A stretch of DNA of 13,242 bases. Origin: Planctomycetota bacterium (GTDB lineage Bacteria > Planctomycetota > DG-23 > SLPQ01). The DNA lies in NCBI GenBank assembly GCA_021160625.1, contig JAGHCE010000159.1, forward strand, positions 1-13,242, written 5' to 3'. Both the position numbers and the translations under genes were made by a program. The notes beneath the pieces were generated by a model that was not told the origin of the DNA, ran no database searches, and saw only the letters and a list, made by a program, of their open reading frames with translations. Below, piece after piece: positions 6,507 through 13,242 of this stretch; the stretch's first letter is position 1, and each line of letters starts with the position of its first letter.

Positions 6507-6527
6507 CGCGATAAATCGCGTCGCTAC
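6507..6527 (-). repeat. REP-like palindromic element D
   Basis: A perfect 6-bp stem CGCGAT-AA-ATCGCG spans 6507-6520. On the minus strand it is preceded by the tetranucleotide GTAG (complement of 6524-6527), separated by three bases. The GTAG-plus-hairpin layout is the same as in elements B and C. Confidence 0.6.
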
Positions 6528-6555
6528 GGATGGCGATATGGCACTGGTGGGCTGC

Positions 6556-6577
6556 GTAGGGCGCGGCTTGCCGCGCC
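6556..6577 (+). repeat. REP-like palindromic element B with GTAG foot
   Basis: GTAG (6556-6559) is followed directly by a perfect hairpin: GGCGCGGC (6560-6567), TT, GCCGCGCC (6570-6577). A tetranucleotide GTAG at the 5' foot of a GC-rich hairpin is the hallmark of REP sequences handled by TnpA-REP (RAYT) transposases. Positions 6558-6574 are the exact inverted copy of 6383-6399 in element A, so A and B form an inverted pair about 160 bp apart. Confidence 0.65.
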
Positions 6578-6610
6578 GTGGGGATCATATCCCGCGTGCG
6601 TTAAAGTTCA

Positions 6611-6640
6611 CACGCCGTGGAGGGTGCACCCTACGTCGTG
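6611..6640 (-). repeat. REP-like palindromic element C downstream of the GGDEF gene
   Basis: A near-perfect 30-base palindrome centred on the exact 12-base palindrome AGGGTGCACCCT (6621-6632), with outer arms matching 7 of 8 after a two-base bulge. On the minus strand GTAG (complement of 6631-6634) leads into GGTGCACC. It lies 25 bases past the stop of the diguanylate cyclase gene. It could form the 3' end of that mRNA, although no T-run follows. Confidence 0.62.
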
Positions 6641-6664
6641 ACGAATTGGGTTTTCCAAGAGGGC

Positions 6665-8212
6665 TTAGCCGGTGCCGGCAACGACCGCGTTTCGGCCGTG
6701 CGACTTGGCTTGGTAGAGGGCCGCGTCCACCGCGGTGACGAGATCGGAGGGGTCCTGTCCGGGGACGTATTGTGTGACGCCCGCGGAGACGGTTATGGAA
6801 AAGGCCTTGCCGTCAAGCGTCATCGTCTTGGAGGCGACCGCCCTGCGGATACGCTCGGCGACGAGCTGCCCGCGCTCGATGTCCGTGTCGGAGAGAATCA
6901 CCGCGAACTCGTCGCCCCCGTAGCGCGCGGGGATGTCCACGGTGCGGACGCTGGCGTGTATCGCGCGAGCCACATCCTGGAGTATGCTGTCGCCGACCTG
7001 GTGGCCGTGGACGTCGTTGAAGAGTTTGAAATTGTCCACGTCGAGGAGTATCAGCGAGAGGTCCAAGCGGCCGCGGCGGGAACGCTCGATCTCGCGGTTG
7101 AGATCTGTGAAGAACGCGTTGTGGTTGATGAAGCCGGTCAGGCCGTCGGTCCTCGCCTGCATCTGTACCTCGCGGTAGAGCTGGCAGTTTCGCAGGGCGA
7201 TGCCGATGAACTGGCTGATGTGATCCACCAGCGGCAGGTCCCTTACTTCGCTGAACGGCTTGGCGTCGGCCTTGTCGGCGAGGTTCAACACGGCCAGGAC
7301 CTGGTCCCCGCTCATAAGAGGCACGACGATGCAGGAAGCCGTCTGGTACCTGCCGGCGTAGGTGCGGTCGATGGTCTGCCTGATGCCCTGCTGAAAGATG
7401 GTCATATCACGGATGAGAAGCGTTGCCTTGTTCTCGACGGCCATTGCCATCAGGGTCTTGGGTGTTTCGTCCAAGCTGGCCCTGTCGACAAGCGGGTAGG
7501 GATGGTTGGCTTTCTTGAGGTAGAGCGTTCGGTCGCTCTCATCGTAGAAGTAAATGGACGCGAGTGTGGCGTCGACGATCTTGGGTGCCTTGGTCACGCA
7601 TATCTCGACAATCTTGTCGGTATCGAGACAGTTGAGTTCCTTGGAGATCTGGCCGAGATAGGCGGTCCTGTTGACCGTTTCCGAGAGCCTGTTACGCTGC
7701 ATCTCGTAGAAGTCGAGGTGTTCCTTGAGCGACTCGGAAAGATTGGTCGCCTTGTCGAGGCGCTGCCTGGTTTCCTCGAGCTCCTCTTCGGCCCGGTTGA
7801 GACGCCCGTCCGCCCGGCGCCAGTCAACGAGCGTGCGGACGGCCTGTTGTATGTCATCGAGGGAGCCCTCGGCCGGGAAGATGAAAAAAGGCGAGCTCAG
7901 CGTGAGGCCGGCCGGGGGGCATATGTCGCCCAGCATCAACACGGCGACCTCGCCGTCCAACTCCGACAGGGCGTCCCAGTCGGGCTCGGCGGCCCTCGTG
8001 TCCCAGACGATCGCCGCGAGCCGCCCGTTTCCGGCGGCCTTCAGCAACCGCGAGGCGTTCTTGAAACGGCGGCACTCGATACCCTCTTCTTGACAAACCG
8101 ACTGCAGGGAAGACGCAAGGGGCTTATGGGCACACAAAATGCCCACGGTGAGTGCGTCAGGCGGTGAACCTGAGCCGACGAGCGTCTTGAGACTAAGGCG
8201 TTTCAGGACCAT
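6665..8212 (-). CDS. GAF-GGDEF diguanylate cyclase with degenerate receiver domain
   Basis: A 515-residue soluble signalling protein with no membrane segment. Residues about 20-128 look like a receiver fold: Asp71 lies at the usual phospho-acceptor position, but the acidic pair after strand 1 is missing. About 131-180 is coiled coil. About 185-345 is a GAF domain, and 350-515 is a GGDEF domain. GGDEF is intact at 432-436 in RYGGDEF, with LLDVDNFKLFND (389-400) for metal and GTP binding. An inhibitory-site RxxD (Arg423-Asp426) precedes the signature by five residues, so it is likely an active, product-inhibited c-di-GMP synthase. The ATG at 8210-8212 has a close GGAAGAG site. It is divergent from the merR-TPR operon and may share its dyad-containing control region. 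The signal sensed by the GAF domain cannot be told. Confidence 0.93.
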   Translation of the reverse strand: MVLKRLSLKTLVGSGSPPDALTVGILCAHKPLASSLQSVCQEEGIECRRFKNASRLLKAAGNGRLAAIVWDTRAAEPDWDALSELDGEVAVLMLGDICPPAGLTLSSPFFIFPAEGSLDDIQQAVRTLVDWRRADGRLNRAEEELEETRQRLDKATNLSESLKEHLDFYEMQRNRLSETVNRTAYLGQISKELNCLDTDKIVEICVTKAPKIVDATLASIYFYDESDRTLYLKKANHPYPLVDRASLDETPKTLMAMAVENKATLLIRDMTIFQQGIRQTIDRTYAGRYQTASCIVVPLMSGDQVLAVLNLADKADAKPFSEVRDLPLVDHISQFIGIALRNCQLYREVQMQARTDGLTGFINHNAFFTDLNREIERSRRGRLDLSLILLDVDNFKLFNDVHGHQVGDSILQDVARAIHASVRTVDIPARYGGDEFAVILSDTDIERGQLVAERIRRAVASKTMTLDGKAFSITVSAGVTQYVPGQDPSDLVTAVDAALYQAKSHGRNAVVAGTG

Positions 8213-8246
8213 CTCTTCCGGATTCCCTTTTCTATGGGCACAGAAA

Positions 8247-8260
8247 GCCCCGAGAGGGGC
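8247..8260. other. Small GNRA-loop hairpin in the leader of the GGDEF gene
   Basis: GCCCC-GAGA-GGGGC forms a 5-bp stem with a four-base loop, followed on the plus strand by an A-rich run and TTTT. It would lie in the 5' leader of the cyclase mRNA. It is too short for a confident terminator; a role in translation or mRNA stability is only possible. Confidence 0.35.
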
Positions 8261-8298
8261 GCGAAAAAATTTTCAAAAAAAACCCCTGCCGGCGGCAT

Positions 8299-8327
8299 TT
8301 TGTACTTTACATTTTATAAAGTGTAAA
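8299..8327 (-). promoter_or_regulatory. Possible divergent promoter for the GGDEF gene
   Basis: Because of the dyad, the minus strand also reads TTTACA (complement of 8322-8327), a 17-base spacer, then TACAAA (complement of 8299-8304). The -10 is weaker than on the plus strand. If used, it gives a leader of about 80 bases before the cyclase ATG. Confidence 0.45.
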
Positions 8328-8330
8328 GTA
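8303..8330. promoter_or_regulatory. Inverted-repeat operator TACTTTACA-N10-TGTAAAGTA
   Basis: Perfect 9-base arms (8303-8311 and 8322-8330) flank a 10-base AT-rich spacer. The dyad lies between and over the -35 and -10 boxes, where MerR-family proteins bind, and directly precedes a MerR-type gene. Autoregulation is the simplest reading. The 17-base -35/-10 spacing is ordinary, not the 19-20 bases of classical MerR-activated promoters, so repression is more likely than activation by DNA twisting. Confidence 0.68.
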
Positions 8331-8334
8331 TAAA
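8306..8334 (+). promoter_or_regulatory. Sigma-70-type promoter of the merR-TPR-flgN-kinase-regulator operon
   Basis: TTTACA (8306-8311) and TATAAA (8329-8334) are separated by exactly 17 bases, in a local AT-rich island within GC-rich DNA. The expected transcription start is near 8341. The leader is about 40 bases to the ATG at 8381 or about 140 bases to the preferred ATG at 8480. Confidence 0.72.
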
Positions 8335-8479
8335 GGCAGCGCTCCGGTCCTGCTACGGCCCGTGTCCAACAGGAAAATCAATGACCACATTCAATATACC
8401 ACATACGCAAAACCCCCTGCAACGGCCCTTTACGGAGCACAATCGAGGAAGGCACGGCCCGGTACACCTGGAGACCCTT

Positions 8480-8713
8480 ATGACGCCGAAGAAACTCTAC
8501 CGTATCGGCGAGGTAATGCGCTACAGCGGCATTTCCCGCCAAACCATCCACAACTACACGCTTTTGGGCCTGATCCACGAGACTGACCGCACTGACGGGG
8601 GGCACAGGCTTTACCCTGAGAATGTCTTCGACCGCCTGAAAAGGATCCAGGACCTCAAGAAAACCAACACGCTGAAGGAAATTCGTCTTCTTATGGACAG
8701 CCGGCAGGAGTAA
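8480..8713 (+). CDS. MerR-family DNA-binding mini-regulator
   Basis: A 77-residue protein that is little more than a MerR winged-helix domain: KLYRIGEV (5-12), GISRQTIHNYTLLGLI (17-32), a wing around GGHRLYP (39-45) and a terminal helix of charged residues. There is no effector-binding C-terminal domain and no metal-binding cysteine. Start choice: ATG 8480 has GGAG six bases upstream and opens directly into the domain. An in-frame ATG at 8381 also has an AGGA site and would suit a shorter leader, but its extra 33 residues look unlike the family and have poorer GC bias at third codon positions, so they are probably leader. The TAA stop is three bases before the TPR gene start. It probably binds the dyad at 8303-8330 and regulates its own operon. 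Confidence 0.85.
   Translation: MTPKKLYRIGEVMRYSGISRQTIHNYTLLGLIHETDRTDGGHRLYPENVFDRLKRIQDLKKTNTLKEIRLLMDSRQE
8706..8710 (+). promoter_or_regulatory. Ribosome binding site deciding a TTG start for the TPR gene
   Basis: AGGAG lies six bases before TTG 8717-8719 and overlaps the end of the merR coding region. The first in-frame ATG (8738) has no comparable site, so the TTG start is preferred and translation is probably coupled to merR. Confidence 0.7.
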
Positions 8714-8716
8714 CCA

Positions 8717-10981
8717 TTGACACAGGCTCCCACAGATATGGAAAAGAAGCCCTCGTTTCCGCCCGCCAGGGACCTGTGGCAGATTCCCGGCATAGCAGGG
8801 GCGGTGGTGATTTTCCTCCTGGCCGCATATATAACGAAGCATCCCATCCAACTGCCGTCCTCGCGAAAGGCGGATTTCAAGGCGCTCCTGATGGCGTACG
8901 AGACGGGAGACACCTACACGTCGGCCGAGAGCGCCCAGCGCTACCTTGCCCGCTATCCGTCGGCCGCCGGCAACGCGATGGTGCTTTTCATCTTCGCCGA
9001 CAGCAGGTGGAACCTCATCAGGGCAAACCCTGCGGCGATTACGAAGGACCTTTCCATCTGTCTCGACTCATTCGACAAGGCGCTCTCCGTAGGCCTGCCC
9101 CTCGAAAACAGGGCCAAGGCGCTTGAAGCCAGGGGTGACATTCTGCTGAGGATGGGCCGCCCCAGCGATGCCCTGCAAGCCTACACGGTCCTCGTGGAGG
9201 AATACCCGCAGGCCAACAGCACCCTTCTCAGTGTGGCCTTGGCGTATCTCGACACGAAGCCGCCGGCGATCGAGAGGGCGGCCGAATTCATTGACAGGTA
9301 CCTCGCCGTCGAAGGCCTTTCGCCGAAGGAAATCCAGATGGGTTACCTGGCCAAGGCGCGGCTTGAAATGGCAAAGGAACGCTTCGCAACAGCCGCCGAG
9401 GATGCCCAAAAGGTGATCGATGCCGGCCCGGACGGCGAGACGGTGGCCCAGGCGCACTTGATACTATGCCGGGCACTGATGGCCGGCGGGGACTTCAAAG
9501 GGGCGCTTGAAGCGGTGAAGGACAAGGCGGGGTCCGAGGCGGGGCGCTTCGAGGCGGCGCTGGCACTGGTACGGGCCCGCGCGCTGTGGAAGGCCGGCTT
9601 CCCCGGCGAGGCGCGCAAGGCGTTTGACGAGACGATATTCAGTTTTCCCGGAACGCCGCAGGCGCTGGGCGCGAGGTTTTTTCTCTCGTCGCTTCTCTTT
9701 GAGACAGGGCAGCTCCAGGCAGCCAGGGACGGGATCATCGGGCTTCTGGACGATATGAGCGGCCAGGGGACCATAAAGACGGCCTATTTCGATATCGATG
9801 AGGTGGCCGGGCTGTGGTTCGCCGTCGGCCGGAGCATTCTCGACGAGAAGGGTTACACCGCCGCGCACGAGTTCAACAACGCCGCCCTGGCACACGTGGC
9901 CTTGATGCCCCAGGGGCACTTCCTTTTCTTTGATGCGACCCTCTACCTCTGGGAGGCCGAGCAGCACGAGGCAAATCTGCCCGGCCTCCCTTCATCACAA
10001 CGCCCCGCCGCCGAAGCCCTGGTAAAGCGCTCCTACTTCAAGGCGGGCTCGATGTTTGCAAAGGCGTTGGAAAGCGCAGGCCCGGGTATCTACAGGGAGG
10101 CGCTGTATAAGGCGGGGCACTCGTTTTTCAAGGCCGGGGAATATTCGCTCTCGGCGGACTACCTCCTGCAGTTCACGAAAGCCGACTACCATGACCGCCG
10201 GGTCCCGAAGGCCCTCTACGAGATTTCGGACAGCCTCGCATCCATCGGGGGCTACTCAAAGGCGATAAGCGTCTGCATGCAAAACGTCGAGGACCACCCG
10301 GCCAATGTTTACGCCTATCGGTCGATGCTGCTCCAGGGCGATCTCTATCGCTCGATGGGCGGCGAGAACGTGAACGTGGCTGCTAAGATTTACGGACGGA
10401 TTCTCACGGACAGGCGCTTCGGCACACAAAGCGTCGAGTGGAGAAAGGCGATCTTCGCCCTCGGCGAGACGCTCTACAGGATGGGGCGCTACGAGGAAGC
10501 GCTTCTGAAGCTGGAGGAGGCGATCAAGAGATTTCCCAACGACGCGCTCGTCTGTGATGCGCGGTACTACTTAGCGCTTTCGTACAGGCAGGCGGGGCTC
10601 GCCTCGGCGAGTATGCATAACGAGCTTCTCCGCAAGGGCGCCGGGCTCTTCGGCCTCCTGGCGGCCCAGGGGGGCCCCGGCGGGAAAGACAGGGCGCGCG
10701 AGGCGTCCTTTCTCGAAGCGGACTGCTACTACGACCTGGGAGACTACGAGCAGGCGCTGGCCATCTACGACCGGGCGGCCGAGGCCAACGTCGACACGCC
10801 GGCGGCCACCCGCGCGCTCTTTCAGATTGCCAACTGCTACCATCACCTCGGCCAGGCCCAAAAGGCCAGGACCACCTACAAGCGGGCGCTGTTCAACCTT
10901 AAACGGCAAAAGCAAGAAGTCGAGCCGGGCGGCGATTTCTACGAGTCCCTGGCCCAGTGGCGCGGCGGAGGGCAGGCGTAA
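8717..10981 (+). CDS. Membrane-anchored tetratricopeptide-repeat protein
   Basis: A 754-residue protein with a short basic N-terminus, one transmembrane segment (about residues 25-40) and then almost entirely helical TPR-type repeats to the end. Clear repeats include about 133-166 (ARGDILLRMGR-type), 205-240, 461-490, 580-610 (ETLYRMGRYEEALLKLEEA), 664-690 (CYYDLGDYEQALAIYDRA) and 698-732. Single-anchor topology suggests that the repeat domain faces the periplasm or an equivalent compartment, acting as an assembly scaffold. No enzymatic motif is seen. The start is TTG 8717 with a strong ribosome site. The stop TAA overlaps the next ATG by one base (TAATG), indicating coupling with the FlgN-like gene. 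A role in flagellar or secretion-apparatus assembly is inferred only from its neighbours; BamD/YbgF-like envelope roles are also possible. Confidence 0.85.
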   Translation: MTQAPTDMEKKPSFPPARDLWQIPGIAGAVVIFLLAAYITKHPIQLPSSRKADFKALLMAYETGDTYTSAESAQRYLARYPSAAGNAMVLFIFADSRWNLIRANPAAITKDLSICLDSFDKALSVGLPLENRAKALEARGDILLRMGRPSDALQAYTVLVEEYPQANSTLLSVALAYLDTKPPAIERAAEFIDRYLAVEGLSPKEIQMGYLAKARLEMAKERFATAAEDAQKVIDAGPDGETVAQAHLILCRALMAGGDFKGALEAVKDKAGSEAGRFEAALALVRARALWKAGFPGEARKAFDETIFSFPGTPQALGARFFLSSLLFETGQLQAARDGIIGLLDDMSGQGTIKTAYFDIDEVAGLWFAVGRSILDEKGYTAAHEFNNAALAHVALMPQGHFLFFDATLYLWEAEQHEANLPGLPSSQRPAAEALVKRSYFKAGSMFAKALESAGPGIYREALYKAGHSFFKAGEYSLSADYLLQFTKADYHDRRVPKALYEISDSLASIGGYSKAISVCMQNVEDHPANVYAYRSMLLQGDLYRSMGGENVNVAAKIYGRILTDRRFGTQSVEWRKAIFALGETLYRMGRYEEALLKLEEAIKRFPNDALVCDARYYLALSYRQAGLASASMHNELLRKGAGLFGLLAAQGGPGGKDRAREASFLEADCYYDLGDYEQALAIYDRAAEANVDTPAATRALFQIANCYHHLGQAQKARTTYKRALFNLKRQKQEVEPGGDFYESLAQWRGGGQA

Positions 10982-11439
10982 TGGTCCGAAAGACGAGGGA
11001 TTTCAAGGAACTGCTGGGGCTGCTTGAAGGGCAGCGCTCGGCGCAGGTTCTGCTGCTGTCGCTTTCGAAATGCCAGCGCGGGGTCTTTGAAAAAAGCGGT
11101 GCTAAGGGGCTGATGAAAGTCATTGCAAGAAAGCAGCAGGTGATAAACCGGCTCGAAGCGCTCGACGGACGTCTGGTGCCTTATACGTCGCGATGGGGAG
11201 CGACGCTTCGGGCGCTGCCGGCGCCGGCGAGGCGCGAGGTAGCGGCGCTTGTCGACGACATCCAAGCGGCGATACGGGAAACTATGGAAAGCGAGAGGAA
11301 CATAGAAGAGGTGGTGGTTGTGACGCGCAACGCCCTTTCGGGGAAAATCCGCACGATCAAGGGAGGGCTTGCCGCCTCGAAGGCCTACACGAAACCGGCA
11401 CTGGCGACGGCCGGCCGGTTCCTGGACGGGGAGGGGTAG
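10981..11439 (+). CDS. FlgN-like helical protein (putative flagellar export chaperone)
   Basis: A 152-residue, probably all-helical protein. The N-terminal helix FKELLGLLEGQ (8-18), an ARKQQVINRLEAL stretch (49-61) with the Lys-Gln-Gln typical of FlgN helices, and a C-terminal segment GKIRTIKGGLAASKAY (121-136) fit the FlgN/FliT-like chaperone pattern, which keeps hook-associated proteins soluble for export. Sequence conservation in this family is poor, so this is a tentative call. Context supports it: the genes downstream resemble the flagellar FlrB/FlrC (FleS/FleR) pair. The ATG overlaps the TPR stop codon and has GGAGGG eight bases upstream. The TAG stop is one base before the kinase start. 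An alternative is an unknown helical adaptor for the histidine kinase. Confidence 0.6.
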   Translation: MVRKTRDFKELLGLLEGQRSAQVLLLSLSKCQRGVFEKSGAKGLMKVIARKQQVINRLEALDGRLVPYTSRWGATLRALPAPARREVAALVDDIQAAIRETMESERNIEEVVVVTRNALSGKIRTIKGGLAASKAYTKPALATAGRFLDGEG

Positions 11440-11440
11440 G

Positions 11441-12399
11441 TTGACCGTCTTCCAGACAAAAAGCCTCGATGACATCAGCGACGCAATCCAGGCGTACAAC
11501 GACCTTGCCGAGAGGCTCACCGAGAGCCAGCGGGCCCTCAAGCGCGAGGTCTTGCTGTTGAGGGAGGAGTTAGCCGAGAAAAACAGACAGCTCGCCCGGA
11601 AAAACCGCCTGGCGATCCTCGGCGAAATGGCCGCCGGCGTCGCGCACGAGATTCGTAACCCCCTCGGCGGCATCGAGCTCTACGCCGGCCTCATACAGCG
11701 CGAGTCCGCCGACGCCGCACCGCAGGCCCCCCCGGCCCAGCGGCCTCTCCCGGCCGCCAAGATAGGCAAGTGGGCCAGGCGCATCGAGGACGCCACCAGG
11801 GACCTCTCACGGATAGTCGGGGACATCCTCGACTTCACGAGGCCGCTCGAGCCCCGTATGAAAAAGGTCTTTCTCTCCCAGGTTGCCGAGGCGGCGCTGG
11901 ACTTAGCGGACCCCGCCCCGGCCCAGAACGCCTGCGACCACCAGCGCAGGGAGGCGTTTGCCGCAGCCGGCGGCAGACTGATACGCGTTGCGTGGGACGT
12001 TTCGGACGAGGTGCCCGTGGCGGGCGATTTCCAGCTGCTCCAGAGGGCCTTTCTGAACGTGATCTTGAACGCCGCCGCCGCCATAAGGGCATCGGCTTCG
12101 CCGCAGAAGGCAGGGACACTCACGATAAGGGTCTCGGCGACCCGGCTTGAGGACCTCCCGGCGCAGCGAATCGCGTTCGAAGACACTGGCCCCGGCATCG
12201 GCGCCGGCGACGTTGAAAAGGTTTTCGATCCGTTCTTCACGACCAGGGAGGGCGGCACGGGCCTGGGGCTGGCGCAGGTCGCCCGGATAGTCGCGGCCCA
12301 CGGGGGGCGGATTACCGCCGGCAACACTGCCGCGGGGGGAGCGGTCTTCAGCCTGACGTTTCCCGTGGCCGAGGCAGCGCGCGCAAAGGAGAAACACCA

Positions 12400-12403
<4 letters not shown>
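11441..12403 (+). CDS. Soluble sensor histidine kinase (FlrB/AtoS/NtrB type)
   Basis: A 320-residue kinase without membrane segments or a recognisable PAS domain. It has an N-terminal coiled coil (about 15-58), the H-box GEMAAGVAHEIRNPLGGIELYAGL with His69, the N-box with Asn206/Asn210, a D-box EDTGPGIG with Asp248, the F-box FDPFFTT (262-268) and the G-box GTGLGL (272-277), so it should be catalytically competent. An Ala/Pro-rich stretch (about 89-107) interrupts the two dimerisation helices, which is unusual. The start is TTG 11441 with GGGGAGGGG just upstream; the upstream open frame is Arg/Pro-rich shadow sequence of the previous gene. The TGA stop overlaps the GTG of the response regulator. 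It likely phosphorylates that regulator; lack of a sensor implies signal input from a partner such as the FlgN-like or TPR protein. Confidence 0.92.

Positions 12404-13242
<839 letters not shown>

Noticed and set aside
6291..6664. Small genes in the region between the queD-like gene and the GGDEF gene
   Set aside because: Open frames here are Arg/Pro/Gly-rich, cross the palindromic repeats and lack ribosome sites; the region is explained by the promoter and the REP-like elements.
6617..8167. 516-codon plus-strand open frame opposite the GGDEF gene
   Set aside because: It is antisense to a protein with intact GAF and GGDEF motifs, its translation is low-complexity Val/Gly/Asp-rich with no domain, and long antisense frames are expected in GC-rich DNA with strong third-position bias.
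8381..8479. 33-residue N-terminal extension of the MerR-type protein
   Set aside because: In frame and with an AGGA site, but with weak GC bias at third codon positions and residues unlike MerR proteins; kept as an alternative start rather than the main call.

Overview
The window is GC-rich bacterial chromosome. It has tightly packed operons, overlapping stop and start codons, and frequent GTG/TTG starts. Gene content points to a flagellated, sigma-54-using bacterium that also carries McsA/McsB arginine kinase genes without ctsR or clpC beside them, an archaeal-style hexulose-phosphate synthase/RraA fusion and a lysine-repeat histone-like protein. This mixture, and the style of the MerR and McsA proteins, resembles Planctomycetota or a neighbouring candidate phylum. 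That placement is an inference, not something the sequence proves.

Layout. (1) Positions 1-1429, minus strand: a signal-peptide-bearing spermidine-synthase-fold protein, followed downstream by a polytopic membrane protein cut by the window edge. These look like the two halves of the 'membrane + spermidine synthase' fusion family, encoded as separate genes. (2) Positions 1511-2229: a lysine-rich histone H1-like gene with perfect 45-bp tandem repeats, a strong terminator, and a 337-bp upstream intergenic region. (3) Positions 2230-6345, minus strand: a five-gene operon behind a good sigma-70 promoter. The order is queD-like pterin synthase, HPS-RraA fusion, methyltetrahydrofolate:corrinoid methyltransferase, mcsA, mcsB. 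The first three share a pterin/one-carbon theme; the last two make a protein-arginine kinase. (4) Positions 6375-6641: a cluster of REP-like palindromes, several with a GTAG foot. (5) Positions 6665-8212, minus strand: a GAF-GGDEF diguanylate cyclase with a degenerate receiver domain. (6) Positions 8299-8334: a symmetrical dyad embedded in a sigma-70 promoter, between the cyclase and a plus-strand operon. (7) Positions 8480-13242, plus strand: a MerR-type mini-regulator, a large membrane-anchored TPR protein, a FlgN-like helical protein, a soluble histidine kinase and a sigma-54 response regulator, all with couplings of a few bases.

How the genes may work together: the plus-strand operon looks like a flagellar or surface-assembly control module (FlgN-like chaperone plus FlrB/FlrC-like two-component pair). 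Its promoter region is shared with a c-di-GMP synthase, so motility and c-di-GMP could be co-regulated by the MerR protein. This is inference from gene order.

Important caution: the last 67 bases (13176-13242) are an exact reverse complement of 12401-12467. The end of the response-regulator gene is therefore a fold-back, most likely an assembly or amplification chimera, and its final 19 predicted residues are not real NtrC-family sequence.
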